Assembly (NCBI GenBank): GCA_013397865.1 | Contig: VZTI01005061.1 | Span: 1,715,032-1,779,031 of the forward strand | Length of the DNA: 64,000 bases | DNA from: Struthidea cinerea | Taxonomy: Eukaryota; Chordata; Aves; Passeriformes; Corcoracidae | Direction of reading: 5' to 3' | Part shown: piece after piece, positions 1 through 12,400 of the stretch | Layout of the letters: each line of letters begins with the position of its first letter | Numbering within the stretch: position 1 is the stretch's first letter | Translations under genes and position numbers: made by a program | Notes under the pieces: generated by a model | Database searches by the model: none | What the model was told of the DNA's origin: nothing | The model's input: only the letters and a program-made list of their open reading frames with translations

Positions 1-699
1 GGCCTTGTAGAACTCCAGGCGCTGGCCTAAATTACCCTTAGAGTCCTGAGGGGGTTGGAAATGCTCTGAAGGCCGAGGCATTGCAAATGTTGTATTAGAC
101 AGCCCAAGCTGCAAAGCTGGATTTCACTGACACGTGCTTGGAATGGTCAGTCCTCGCAAAACACATTGTGGGGGCTGAGGAGAGGGACATCCCACAGATG
201 CAGGAATTGGTCATTCTGGCAGTCTGCAAGACTCATGCAGAGGAGTGTGCATGGCTGGAGGTCTCCCTGCCCTCTGGAGCACCAGGCAGCTTGGGCTGGA
301 TTGGAGGAGGCTGGGCACACGCCTACTCCATCTCCAGAGTAGCTCTCCATACCCTCTGACTGGGTTTTTCCAAGTCTTCATGCTGTTGCTCAGGTTATAA
401 GGGAGAAGGCCATGATGGAGCTGTGTCTGGCTCCTCGCCAACCACTGCCAGATGCAGAGCTCCTCTTGGAGAAGTTGTCTTCTCCCAGCACTGGCTTGTG
501 CCTCCAGGCACTCCCTGCCCAGATCTGACCACGGCTGTTCTCTGTGCAAGACACACAAACACGGGCCTTGGTGCCAAGACTTGCACTTCTGGGGGTGCCA
601 GCACAGGCCACCCCACTTTGCTACAGGAGGAGCATGGCAGAAGGCAAAGTTTTTACAGGATGCAATTGAAATACAGGAGCAGAAGGAAATAGTCTCCTG
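1..699. other. Unassigned sequence at window edge
   Basis: No gene, RNA or convincing repeat was recognised. Because the CR1 element that follows has no visible 5' boundary, part of this stretch may be an even more decayed upstream piece of the same element, but I could not match it to the CR1 endonuclease region. The open frames here are short and mostly lack an ATG. Confidence 0.4.
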
Positions 700-2535
700 G
701 CTCCTTCTGCAACAAGGGACTTGTGGGTGATGTGATGGTTGTCTTGGCCACAGCAATCACGAAATGATGGAGCTTGGCAGGAATAAGGACGGGAGTCAGC
801 AGAGCAGCTGCCTTGGGCTTCCAGAGGGCAGATTTGGCTTCTTTAGGAGACTGACTGACAGAGTCCCTTGGGAGGCAGTTCTGAAGGGCAAAGGAGTCCA
901 GGAAGGCTGGACATTCTTCAAGAAGGAAAATCTTACAGGCATAGGAGCAGGCTGTCCCCATGTGCCAAGAAAAGAGACAGTGGGGATACTGCCCAGCCTG
1001 GCTTGACGGAACTTCGGGCTGGAGCTCAGGAAAAAGAGGAGAGTTTGTGACCTTTGAAAGAAGGAGCAGCAACTCAAGGAAGACTACAGGACTACAGGGA
1101 TGTTGTGAGGTTATGCAGGGAGAAAATTAGAGGGACTGAATCCCAGCTAGAACTTAACCTGGCTACTGCTGTAAAGGAAAATAAGCCATTAACAGCCAGA
1201 GGGAGAATCCCCATCCTTTATTGGATGCATGGGAAACAAAGCAACAAAGGCTGAGGTACTTAATGCAGATCCTCCTGTGTGCCATCATGAGGCATGTGCA
1301 GGACAATCAGGGGACCAGACCCGGCCAACACTGGTTTGTGAAAGACAGGTCCTGCTTGACTGACCTGATCTTCTGCGACAAGGTGACCTGCTGAGTGCAT
1401 GAGGGGAGCGCTGTGGATGTTTTCTACCTGGACTTCAGTAAAGCCTTTGACACCATTTCCTACAGCATCTCCTGAGGATACTGGCTACTCATGACTTGGA
1501 CACATTCACTCTTTGCTGGGTTAAAAACTGGCTGGATGGCTGGGCCCAGAGAGGTGGTGAATGGAGTCAAATCCAACTGGCAGCTGGTCACCAGTGGTGT
1601 TCCTCAGGACTCAGTGTTGGGGCCAGTTCTGTTTAGTGTCTTTATCAATGATCTGGATGAGGTGATCAAGTGCACCCTCAGTCAGTTCACAGATGATGCC
1701 AAGTTGGGCAGGAGTGTTGCTGCTGGATGGCAGGAAGGCTCTGTGCATGCATCTGGACAGGCTGGATCCATGGGCTGAGTACAGTTGTATGAGGTTCAGT
1801 AAGGTGAAGTGTCAGATCCTGCCCTTGGGTCACAACAATCCCAGGCAGTGCCAGAGGCTGGAGCAGAGCGGCTGGAAAGTTGCCCATTGGAAAAGGACCT
1901 GGGGGTGCTGGTTGACAGCTGGTGGACATCAGCCAGCTGTGCCCAGGTGGCCAGGAAGGCCAATGGCATCCTGGTCTGTACCAGCAACAGTGTGGCCAGC
2001 AGGACTGGGGCAGGGATTGTCCCCCTGAACTCAGCATTGCTGAGGCCGCACCTCAAATGCTGTGTTTTGGGCCCCTCCCTACAGGAGGGACATTGAGGTG
2101 CTGGAGCGTGTCCAGAGAAGGGAAACAGAGCTGTGGAAGGGTGTGGAACATAAATTCTACAAGGAGTGGCTGAGGGAGCTGGGGGTGTTCCCTTTGGAGA
2201 ACAAGGCTCAGGACACCTTATCGCTCTCTACAACCAGCTGAAAGAGGTTGTAGTGAGGTGTTCTCCCAAGTAACAAATGATAGGAAAAGGGCCTCAGGTT
2301 TCACCAGGGGAGGTTTAGATTAGATATTAGCAAAAAAAAAATCATGGAAAGATTTGTCAGGCTTTGGAACAGACTGTCCAGGGAAGTGGCTGAGTCACCA
2401 CCTATAGAGGTATTAAAAGATGTAGATGTGTCACTTAGGGACATGGTTTCGTGGTGGACTTGGCAGTGCTGGGTTAGCAGCTGGACTTGGTGATCATAGG
2501 GGTCTTTTCCAACCTAAACCATTCTATGGATTTTC
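700..2535 (+). mobile_element. CR1 LINE, decayed ORF2 (linker + reverse transcriptase) to 3' end
   Basis: This is a degenerate copy of a chicken-repeat-1 (CR1) non-LTR retrotransposon in sense orientation. In broken frames one can read the linker between endonuclease and RT (about 715-1250, including FFRRLTDRVPWEAVLKGKG and LELNLATAVKENK). The RT core follows: VYLDF/FYLDFSKAFDT near 1425-1455, then SGVPQDSVLGPVLF at about 1593-1635 and FINDLDE at 1641-1662. The YADD-equivalent box reads FTDDAKLG near 1686-1707. C-terminal RT blocks (KDLGVLVDS, ANGILVCTSNSVASR) run to about 2010. The 3' UTR ends with the CR1-type tail CCAACCTAAACCATTCTATG at about 2510. Several frameshifts and stops, and an internal deletion near 1260-1290, show it is dead. 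The 5' boundary is uncertain. Confidence 0.88.
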
Positions 2536-5080
2536 ATGTGTTCTTTAGGGTGAGACAGCAGCACATTGACAGGAGAGTGTTTATTGAACCACCTGAAAGT
2601 ATCTGTCCCTTGTATCCCCTTTGTGGTTAAGTCCCTGTCCTCAGCCACATGACTGCTTCACAGATGGAGAATGAGGAATGGCTGTAATCCTTGGTTTAGA
2701 GGGTTTTGCTGAGCTCACTCCTGTGGAGGAGGACTGGAGTTGCTGCAGCCATTAAAGGTAGTTAGCAGATTCCTGGCAAGTGTGAAGACTTGCTGGAAGC
2801 ACTTGCAGCCCATTCTCAATTCATTTCTCTGTCCTGAAGGGTCTGAGCTGCTGCTTCTTCTTCCCTCTCCAATCCCCCTCAAATGATTTTGTGACCCCTT
2901 CCCTCCCACTAAGGAGTGTGCCAAGGAGTGACTCAGGACATGTCAGCACCAGGTAGGTGTCTTACCTCAATTTTCTCCACTTAAAGAATAAGATGTTTTG
3001 GCTTAAATCCCCTGAGAAAGTGCAGCTCAGTTGATCAGTGGTAACTTAGGCTAAATAATTCCACTGCTTCTGATTGTGCAACCCAACTTCTTGCTTGTGC
3101 AACCCTCGTTTACCCTCTCCAAGCAAATATCGCACACTCTTCCCTTCACCAACCCAACACATTTTTCCTGCTTTGCCTTTTCATACACTTCCATGACGTA
3201 TGGAAAGGGCCCACCCCAGCGAGCGCGCTCCAGCCCTGGCAGGAGCCTGCTGGGAGGAGGCTCAGGGCAGAAATGGATGTAACACTGACCTCAGGGAGGA
3301 GAGGGCAGACCATAAACCACCATCCCCTGCTCTGCGGGGAAAAAAAGTCCTGCAAAGCTTTAGGGAAGCTGCTGGGGCAGCAGGGGCATGGAAATCGACC
3401 CAAGCATGAGACTGGGGTGGAGGGGGTCTCTCAGAGATTGGATGGGTGTGTGCTTGCATAGGTCCAGAGAAAGGCCACCTCTCATTGTGATCCCCAGTCA
3501 TGGATCCATTTGTGGACAACACGGGATTACAGCCAGTGTGTGCACGTAAAACGGGCTGGAGAAGGTTGGTTCAGAGCGGGGTCAGCACTTGGGTGCCCAG
3601 CTGTGTATGGCTTTCCTCTGCTGGGAGGACGGGAGGACAGTGACACCCACTGCAGCCATTGTGCCCCCGGACCACTGCAGCACAGGAGATGCTCACATGT
3701 TTCAGGTTCTCCCTCGGGATCTGACTGCAGCCAAAGGCTTGGGAAATACTGGCCTGTTAGTCCCAGGGCCCTTACACAACATTACTCCATTCTCCAAGCT
3801 GCTTTGTCATAACTTGGCATGTACTGAAACAGGCCCAGCAGAGCCACCACTTCCCAAACCCCAGCTATTTACATCCGGACTCAGGTGCCAGCCCTTTAAC
3901 CAGGAGCCAGGGACTCCTCTTGCTGCACAGCTCAGGGACAGTGGGTGCTTGTCCCTTGGGGTGGGCAGGGTGCACGGGATGATGCTCATGGGGTTCAACC
4001 CACTGAGGGACCCAGGGCCACAGGGCTCAGTAGAGACAGTGCTGGGGCACGAGGAAAGGCAGGAGCTTGTTTGGGAGCAGAGGAGACTGGGAGCAGCCGC
4101 GTGGGCAGCAGAGGGACGGTGAAGGCAGTGTAAACCAGACCGAGCTAGCGGAGCTGGGGGGATTACAGGGTGCCAGGGAAGCTGCTCACAAACACATCGG
4201 GGACAAAGCAGCCCTCCAGAGCTGAGGGGTAATGAGTAATTAATGAAGAGAGGGATGAAATTCATAATGACTCAAAAATGTCCGAGATAATGAACTCCTT
4301 TTCTTTAAATCCACCTTTAACAAGAAAGCTAAGGGAAAGGATTTAGATCAATTAAGAAGTAAAGAAAGGCAATCTTGTAAAAATAGCTATTGACACAAGC
4401 AAGTGGGGGAACAGCTGGAAAGTCTTGCCATGGCAGTGTATAAAACAACGGTGTATGGCATAAAGACACCCATAAGCAGGTAGACTAACAGCCAAGAGAG
4501 AATGTCAGAATACATTTAGCAAATGAGGCAGGGGGCTGTGAAGTGTCTGAGCTCTGGGGAGACCATGGTGGGGAGCAGCAGTGGCAGGGGCCACAGTGCA
4601 CTCCTGTGGGATGCAGCAGCCCTGTGGGAGCAACCACTCCTGGGCAAGGGATGCGCAGTGGCCTTCAAAGGGATGGCTGCAATTACCTTCAAACTTAGCA
4701 AAGCCCAGGGGAGACAAAAGAGGCTGGAAACATTGGAGCTGCCCCTAAAACATGTTCATTACCTCCCTCTTAGAGGAAATATTTTTGTCTCTTTCTGTCT
4801 GCCATGCAGCAGGATACTTGGGATATTCTTTTCCTTGTCTGGTGACCCAACTTGGTAACACCCATAACCCCACCTCTCTCCTCACTGCCTTGCTGAGGAA
4901 TGACCCCTGTAAGCTCCATTGTGCCTGGACCTGTCTCCTGCCCCCTCTACAGGTGCCCTGGTGCAGGGTCCCGCTTCCCCTGTTCCAGAATGCTCCCTCC
5001 CGGCACAGGCTGGGCTGGCTCAGCATCTCTGGGTGGGTTGGTGCTTGGGACCAGAAGGGTTAAACAGATGTCCCTGTCAC
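2536..5080. other. Intergenic stretch, no gene recognised
   Basis: There is no exon that I can support. Moderately GC-rich segments at 3190-3420 and 3500-4120 give long spurious frames with no splice or homology support. An ATF/CRE-like half site (TGACGTA) lies near 3195. The most structured part is the AT-rich homeobox-type cluster at about 4230-4274, listed separately. Confidence 0.5.
4230..4274 (+). promoter_or_regulatory. Candidate enhancer core: TAAT cluster plus AP-1 site
   Basis: TAATGAGTAATTAATGA at 4230-4246 packs three overlapping homeodomain TAAT cores, including a TAATTA palindrome. A perfect AP-1 consensus, TGACTCA, follows at 4268-4274. The AT-rich island sits directly after a GC-rich segment. 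Function as an enhancer is inferred only from motif density; conservation was not tested. Confidence 0.25.
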
Positions 5081-5105
5081 AGGGGCAGTTTCTTGACTGC
5101 GGCTC

Positions 5106-5113
5106 TATAAATA
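5106..5113 (+). promoter_or_regulatory. Strong TATA box (TATAAATA)
   Basis: CTATAAATAGG is an almost ideal TATA box in GC-rich surroundings. Initiation would be expected near 5136. No ATG occurs between the expected start and 5264, where the first ATG opens a 65-codon frame ending at a splice donor. It may be the promoter of an unrecognised transcript, or a chance match. Confidence 0.4.
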
Positions 5114-5263
5114 GGAGCTGGGTTTCTAATCTGCTTGCCACTCGTTTCCACTCCCTGCCAGTTTTTTCCTGCTTTTTCCTGCAAGGAGGTACCTGCAACT
5201 GCTATAGTTTGCAGCCCTGCAGCCACTGCTGGGAGAGCAAGAGGAGCAGCCGAGTCCTGCCGG

Positions 5264-5459
5264 ATGAGACTCATGTGTCAAAACAAGCCCTGCCCTGGCA
5301 GGGACTCCAGGATCCTGGTCTATCCTGAGAGTCTCCAGCCCAGCTTGGCTTCCTGCCTTGCCCCTCCAGAGCTGCCTCAGAGCCATCCCTTTTTGGGACA
5401 GATGAAGCCCTGGTTCAAGCACTGCAAGCTGATGTGGAAGACACAGTTCAGCTCCTCGG
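5264..5459 (+). CDS. Candidate first coding exon of an unrecognised gene (speculative)
   Basis: From the first ATG after the TATA box, a frame of 65 codons plus one base runs without a stop to a good donor (GG|GTAAAA at 5460). The last 19 codons before the donor (from the internal ATG at 5402, reading MKPWFKHCKLMWKTQFSSS) have G or C at nearly every third position, which is typical of avian coding exons and higher than the surroundings. An acceptor-like pyrimidine/AG also stands at 5400-5401, so 5402-5459 could instead be a 58-nt internal exon. I do not recognise the peptide, and no convincing next exon was found. The junction phase (1) does not fit TFCP2L1 exon 2 (needs phase 2), so a simple alternative TFCP2L1 start is not supported. 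It may be non-coding. Confidence 0.25.
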
Positions 5460-8400
5460 GTAAAAATCCCTCTTGGAGAGGGAGCAGGGAGTGGGGGCTG
5501 ACAGCATTTTTGGGTTCTTTGCAAGTCTCCAATCTGCTGGCTACCCCCAAGCCTGCATCCCCTGCCCTATCTCCTCCATCTCTCCAACAACAAGAACAAC
5601 TCCATCCCTGCTGAGTGACAGGCTGTAAATCCTTGTCAGGACTTGTTGGAACAAGGGACTGGGGGTTTGCAGAGAAGGTTTGTGAAGAAAAGCTGGCTTC
5701 CTGCTGGGGTGGGGAAGACATGGGCAGGTTGGAGGGAGGCCAGAGATTAGCGAGGATATGATGACTCCCAGCAAGCTTGACCTGGGCTGGATAACAGGCA
5801 GCAGAAGGGGCTCAGGGAGACATGAGAGCAGCTCTCAAATATGCAAGAGGCAAATGCACGGGGGGGTTAATCTCTGGATAGGGCAAGACATTTTGGGCTT
5901 AACAAGAAAAATTTAGATGAGGAAAATATAACAGTCAGAGTAATAAAGTCAACTTGTTTCCAGGCCTAATTTTGACAAAGGGATGATGTGATCAAGCATG
6001 CGAAGGAGCAGAATCCTTCTGTTGTCTTGACCTGTTGCATGTCAGTCCACTTAACCTGAAAACTCAGCTTGGACAAGCTTCTCTGTTGATGGGCAAGGAA
6101 CAGACTGGAGGGGAAATGGCCAAAAAGTGGGGTAGTTCATTGCACGTCTCCTCCCGAGCAGTGTCCACACAGCCAGGTCAGGTGTGTGTCCCAGGGGCCT
6201 TTCCCTGTGTGGCCGCCTCGAGCTTCATTGCTGCCAACAGACACTTTCCAAGGCTGCTGACTCACTGAAATGGAAGTGTTCTCCCAGAAAATCCTGAGTT
6301 TGATAAAATTGCTAAGGAATCCTGCTGGCTTCCCTGACAGCTTGGCTCCGTGCCCTGCATTTGGAGTAGCTGCTGGGAGGGAGGTTGGTCTTTGCAGCCA
6401 AAGAAATGTGATGCTCAGGGCTCCCACGGTGATGGCTCTGCTGAGGCTCTGGACAGGCTGTGCCAAGCCAGGGCACCCTGGTGGCATCTTCAGCCTCATG
6501 TCCCCCAGCACTCTGCCTTGCAGCTGCCCCTGGTACTTCTTGTGCCATGGGGTGTCTTCCATGGAACACGTCTGGTTTCAAACACCAAACTAAGCTTTTT
6601 TTCCTCAAACATCTTGCCCCCCACTTGCACCCCAGCACCTCTTGCCCTGGGAGGACAGAGAACACCCACCCAAAGTGACAGTGGTTTTAATTTAGTCCCT
6701 GTCTTGCAAAAGACCAGCTCTTCTGGCCAACAGTAAGAAATAAATGGAGGTGGTTATTTGCCTTACCAATCCAGGTAAGCAGAAAGCTCCAGTTGCTTTT
6801 GCATTCCACTGATGATGGAGAAGCACCTCCAGTCTGACCCAGTTTGGCTCCCAGCAGCTTCAGCCTGCACTGTGCTCGTCTGAGCCCTCACAGGCTCCCT
6901 AGAGCTGGGACTGAAGGTTTGGCTACCCTCTGCCTCGCTCAGCTGTGCCCTCTCAGCACTGCCATGGGTGTTCCTGGAACCATAAAGGGCTCTTTTTGCT
7001 GTTCACCACCTCCCCCCACTTCTTGTTGCAGCTCCCTGTTTTATACCTGGCTGCAGATGGTCCCTGCTAAAGGACCATAGTGGGATCTGTCTCTGACAGT
7101 TTAATGCAGCTTTTTTAAGAAGTCCCTGCAGCCAGGTATTTCCTTTCCAATGAGCTTCTTCATTATGCTGGTAAGCCAAAACTGCTCCTGTCTGAGGGGG
7201 CTGAGGGCCAGGACGTGGCATCCTTAACCTCTGCTGCTGAGAGGAGCCTGTGCCCTACCCTCGGCTGCTCCTGGGTGCTCAGCGATAGGTGACGGATCCA
7301 GGGTTTCCTCTGGGACAAACCCTTGCTAGTGGGAGGTGGGGACAGGACAGCCCTTCTTGTTCTGAGCCAGAAGCTGAAATCCAGCCTGTGCCAGAGGTAA
7401 ACCAATGCTTGGAGCAACTGGGAGTGCTGCAAAGGGATCCTTGAAAGGGATCTCGGCTTAATCCATGATACCTCTGCAACCAGGGCAGAGGGCCTCGGCT
7501 CTCCAGGAAGTCCCCTGAGAGCTGTCAGGGTCACTGTGGGGAAGGGATGAAAGCTTCACTGCAACAGGCTCCAAAAAGCCAAATCCCTGCGAGCTGCCCT
7601 GCTCCTGCCATGCAGCATGGGAGCCAGAGGCCCCCTCATCCCTCTGGGACTTGTCTGCAGCTTGGAGCACTCCCTGGAGGGCATCCCGAGGATGTGGGAA
7701 TGTCCTCACAGTAGCATTTTGCCCTGCAATCATTACCAGCGTGTGGCTTCTCACTCTGTTTTGGCTTTTGGCAATCACTGTGTTTTGGGCAAGCGCTAAA
7801 CATTAACTTAGATTTGTACTTAATAACTTGGTGGTGTGTTTGGAACTCGGCACAGAGGGAGGGGACACACTCAACCCCCTTCCCCTGGCCTTGCAAAGGT
7901 TTAGGGATGCCAAAGCAAGAGAGTCACTGAGTGCACACCATCAGTCACTGAGCACACACCTATGCTTGGCTGAAGGCACAGGCAGGTATCCACCAAGTCT
8001 TGTTTTCATCCACCAAAACCCTTTGATTTCCATGATTAGCATAACTAGGAGGACCTTACTGGTTTGAAAGCAGACTGAATAACCTTCTTAGCAGAAATCA
8101 AAGCCCTGGAGGGGACCGGTATGTACAGGAATGGCATTAACAACTAATCCCCTCTAATCCAAGATGACATCCTTATCACATGAGGGCATAAAATGTAATT
8201 AGACTTATATAGTGCTATCTCCAGAGCACTCAGCAAATATTAGCCAATCCATCTTCCCAGTGCTCCTGTGGGGACAGCCCAGTTGCCCTGGATGTGCAGG
8301 TGGGGAAACAGAGGCATGGGATGGTGCACTAACAGGGTCCCTTTCAGGAGAAAGCCCTGCAAACTGTGCATCCAGAAAAAAAAGTTAGCAAAGCAATTTA

Positions 8401-9382
8401 CAGTCACTGGGAGATCTTTTGGGGACATGGGGCACATCTTCCTTCAAGGCTCCTGTTATCAAGGGGATGATGAGTTTCTGCTTTTCTGCTGTTTCTCTGC
8501 ACTTCCAGGATCCCTCCACAGCTATGACATATCTGCAGGGAGTAACAACACATGTTCAGACATGGGCTGCCTCTATTGTTGAAACACAGTTGAATTATAT
8601 CCAACCATCCCGTCAGCTCTGTTTGTGCTAGGGTTTGTTTTCTAACCTTATGTCCCAGTTTCCCCCCATCTCATGGATGCTGCAGAAGGCACCTTTGCCA
8701 GGGAGAACCTCCCCTTCCCTTGGCTCTCCGAGGTTAACTGGCCCCGAGATGGGAAATGCAACTGAAGGTCCCTGCCGGTGTGCGATGATGCCACTTCCCT
8801 TGGGACTAAAGCCAGTGTGCAGGCTGTGCAACCTGAAGAGAGCACTGCCATCCCTTGGTGCCAAGGGTACCTGGCAGTGGGCAGGCAGTTCTGCCTCAGC
8901 CCTGCCTGCACAAGGCCTTCCAATGGGCTGTGGTGTTTTTTGCTTTACAGGCTGATTCCCTTGGAGCAGCGGGACCATTTGCAGCAGCGGGGGATGTGAT
9001 CCTCTTATCAGTGTTGGTTAGCCTTGGGTGCCCTTGACAAAGAGCTGCTTGTGATGGAGGAAGACACTTAAAAACAGCCACTGTGTTTCTCAAGGCCTTG
9101 GGATAAGATTATTTTTCTTGGGCTGGCAATGCTCTCTGCTTTAAAAGCAGTTGGATGCAATTGAGTGTGAAGTACAAATTCCTCGACCAGTCTCTAAAAT
9201 CAAAGACACCCACAAAAAGGCCACTGGCATTTGAAGGACAGAAAATTGAACAGGCCCCTCTTTGGTGACGTTGTTTCCTTGACTTGAGGACATCACTCTT
9301 GAAGCTCTGTCCCAACGCACACTTGTCAGAGGGCCTAGGAAGAGCTGTGCAGCACAGGGAGAGGGGAGACAGTCACTGTGTC
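5460..9382. other. Intergenic stretch, no gene recognised
   Basis: I searched both strands for exons continuing the candidate at 5264-5459 and found none that I could defend. The open frames are GC-driven and lack homology. No CR1 tail, LTR or RNA gene was seen. Confidence 0.45.
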
Positions 9383-9441
9383 CTCTGGGTGCTCCCCTGC
9401 TCTGGGTGCTCCCCTGCTCTGGGTGCTCCCCTGCTCTGGGT
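9383..9441 (+). repeat. 17-bp tandem repeat, 3.5 copies
   Basis: The unit CTCTGGGTGCTCCCCTG is repeated perfectly at 9383-9399, 9400-9416 and 9417-9433, followed by the partial copy CTCTGGGT at 9434-9441. It is a small minisatellite in intergenic DNA. The perfect copies suggest recent slippage or length polymorphism. Confidence 0.95.
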
Positions 9442-12400
9442 CACCTCTCCCCACTGAGAGCTGCTCCCACACCCTTCAGGAACCAGTCAGTGAAGTTTTG
9501 TTTTACTTTCCCTTGGGATATTGGGAGTGAATGAAACAAAAGAGTGAAGGCTAGGACTCATGGGTTTGTTCACTTTATTAATAAGGTTCCACATTTTCTG
9601 GACTAGAAAAGAAGAAGCTGTATGCAGAAAATGTCAGCAAACTTTGACAGGTACAAGGAGGGAAGGAATGCCATCAAGACAGGAAGATGTGGAAGTGGTT
9701 CATGGAAAGCTGTTCAGGCACTGGTCTCTTTGGAGTTAAGACCATGCTATACCCTCAGTGGTATTCATACCTCACTAGGCTGAGAGCAGAATCCATCCCC
9801 AGCCCTGCCTTGGCTTCTTCCCTCCCTGCTCCCCACACTGTGCTGGCACCACCACTCCACACTGGGATTCAGATCCCGGGACTGATCCATCTGAGAGGCA
9901 AACTGAAGACCAAAAAATAAGCCATTTTTTCTCTCTTGAAGAAAGAACAATTCCCAGAGGGAGCTGCTTGCCTCCTGGCACAGGTGAGAGGAGAGGTGCA
10001 GCATGTCCTGCAGTGGGTGGGTGGAAGTGCATGGGGAGGCAGTGCAACTCTATGTCACCCCAGAACCCTCTAGGGACACCTCTGTTGCACCACAGCAGGT
10101 TTCTGCCCACTGAGGAGCTGCTGCTAACTGTGTTTAGGGTGGCCAAAAGTCCCTGTGCTAAGAGGTTGCCTTCCAACCATGAGGCAGTTAAAACCCACAA
10201 ATGCCCAAACGTTAGCATGCTGCAGAGTAGGGAGCAATCTTTGCCCTTTTAGAAAGCTCACCTGACATTTCTCTTCTAGCTTTATAGTGCTGCCAGTGAA
10301 CTGCTGGAACATGTGTGACTAGGCCAATGTGTCCTCTAAAAGCCATTGAAAATGTTCCCTTTCCTTGCCCGAGGGCCCCTGGCTCCAGAGTCGAAGAGTT
10401 TCCTCCCTCTGCTTCTGGAGCTCAGGCTGCCCAGATTAAATCATGTATTGAAAAATTCCATAGCAGCTTCCGACCTCAATGAATAGCATATTCAAGGCCA
10501 CTGGAAGGCTCTTGCCTTTATGTAGTTCAATGGTTTTCAACCATTATTTTTATGTCCAGTAGAGATGGGAATCCCCCAAAAGTCACATCTATAGCCAGCT
10601 GGCCTGTGAAGTGCAATCACTTTTCACTGGAGAGGAAATAACACCAGGAGCAACCTGGGCCCTTGCAGGGTCTCTGGGTCACTGTTTGAAGCCTGCTGCA
10701 GCATGACCCCCTCATCCAGGAGGAGCCACGGGATTGCATCTGCAGTTGCTGGCATCTAAATCCCCCCAGGTGAGGGGCTGCAGAGGAAAAGTCCTCTGGT
10801 CACATTTATCCATGCCCAGCTGTGTTGGGCTGGACCTGGCAGAGATACACTGTCAGGCTGGATCCAGCAAACAAGGACAGCCCACAGGCTGGAACAAAGC
10901 CTCAGACCATCAGAGGGGAGATAGCAGGAGAAGAAGTTACCCTTATTAAAAGCACATTTCTTTTCACTGAGAGGTCATAGTCTGATTGTTCCCAACTCCC
11001 TGCTGCTGAGCTGGGATAACACCTGGTGTGCTGCCCATAGCCTCCACCAAGAGACATCTCCCCACATCATCGTGTTACTTACTGTTTGATTCCTAGATTT
11101 GGGCAGTTAGCAAGCTGCTCAAGGAGGCTATCCCTCCCCTTTTGTAAATATTATCACAATGTGGCTTTTTTTCTGGAATTCCCCATGGATTCCAAGTCAC
11201 GCTGCACACTGGCACCAATGGTACGGACAGTTCTTCAACGCAGTTTATGCTTGGATTGCTGGATTAAAACCTTGTAATTTTACTCACTGCTAAGGTTAGG
11301 ACAGTCCAAACAAGAAAGCTGCAGGAAGAAGAACTCTAGAATAATTTATTTTATGCTTTTGAAGAAAAAAGCAGAGGAGGCAGATATAATAAAATCAAAA
11401 TGCTAGCCACTCCAAATAAATGGAAACTATTGAAAAGCAGCTATGATGATTAGATATAAGCCTGACTGCTTGACACTACTAAGTAGGTGATGTAACTTTG
11501 GGTTTATTCTATTTATTTATCATAAAAAAATGGTGCTGTCTCACCATTAATAATCTCCGTGACTGCTACTGCTCATACCAGGTGTTATGAGCTGGCCATT
11601 GCTGGATGCACTCAGCTTCCCCTTCAGTGTTACCACCTTGCTTCTGTTTGTGTCAAGAAAAGACCCTTCCCAAGAGATGTTTATCAATTGTGACCAAGTT
11701 TCTTAACCTTGTTTTGATAAATTAAAGCAGATGTTTGGCAGGATTCAACTGATTCATCTCCAGTGTTTATAGCAGTGGGATCTCACTGGCACAATCCAGG
11801 GAATTCAGGGTGCTGTGCACCCTATCCTAAACAAATATTTATATTAAGTCAAATAAGGAAGGCAGAGCTACATTAAAACTACTACAACCTTATCCTATTG
11901 CACACTAGTGTTCATATTTTTTACATCTTTAATCTATCTACAATAACCTGTCTTCAAGACCACAAATTTCTTTTACGATGGGCAACGTGTCTATAGGACA
12001 AAGCTCTTGATCGAATTATTCTGTGGTAAGGCAGTTGTTTAGCTGATGCCTTATAAACAGACATGTCAGGAGTGGTTATCCCATTCCCTGCTCAGGGTCA
12101 GCTAAGAGCAAATGCACAATGTATTTCAGTGTCAGAGGAACCCATGTCCTAGGATGAACCAGAAAAACTGTTTTATGGACAGAGTAAGGTTGCATTGATA
12201 TGAATATATGCAGAGGTTGGGTAGTAATTTTGTGTCATCCTGGTTCTAGAGGGGGGAATGAAGACGGTTTGTGTGTTAGACTTTTAATCTCAGTTAAATG
12301 ATTGCCAATTCATCTGAGGCAGTTAATGATTTGGAGAAGCTGATGGGATGTCTGTCTCAGGACATAATTATTTCTGTCATTCCTTCCTCGAGCTGATTAA

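Noticed and set aside
1491..2173. Possible genes at 1491-1778 and 1693-2173
   Set aside because: They are pieces of the broken CR1 reverse transcriptase, not host genes.
3589..4122. 177-codon + strand frame
   Set aside because: The 5' end is GC-rich, no homology or coding bias is visible, and the minus strand is equally open.
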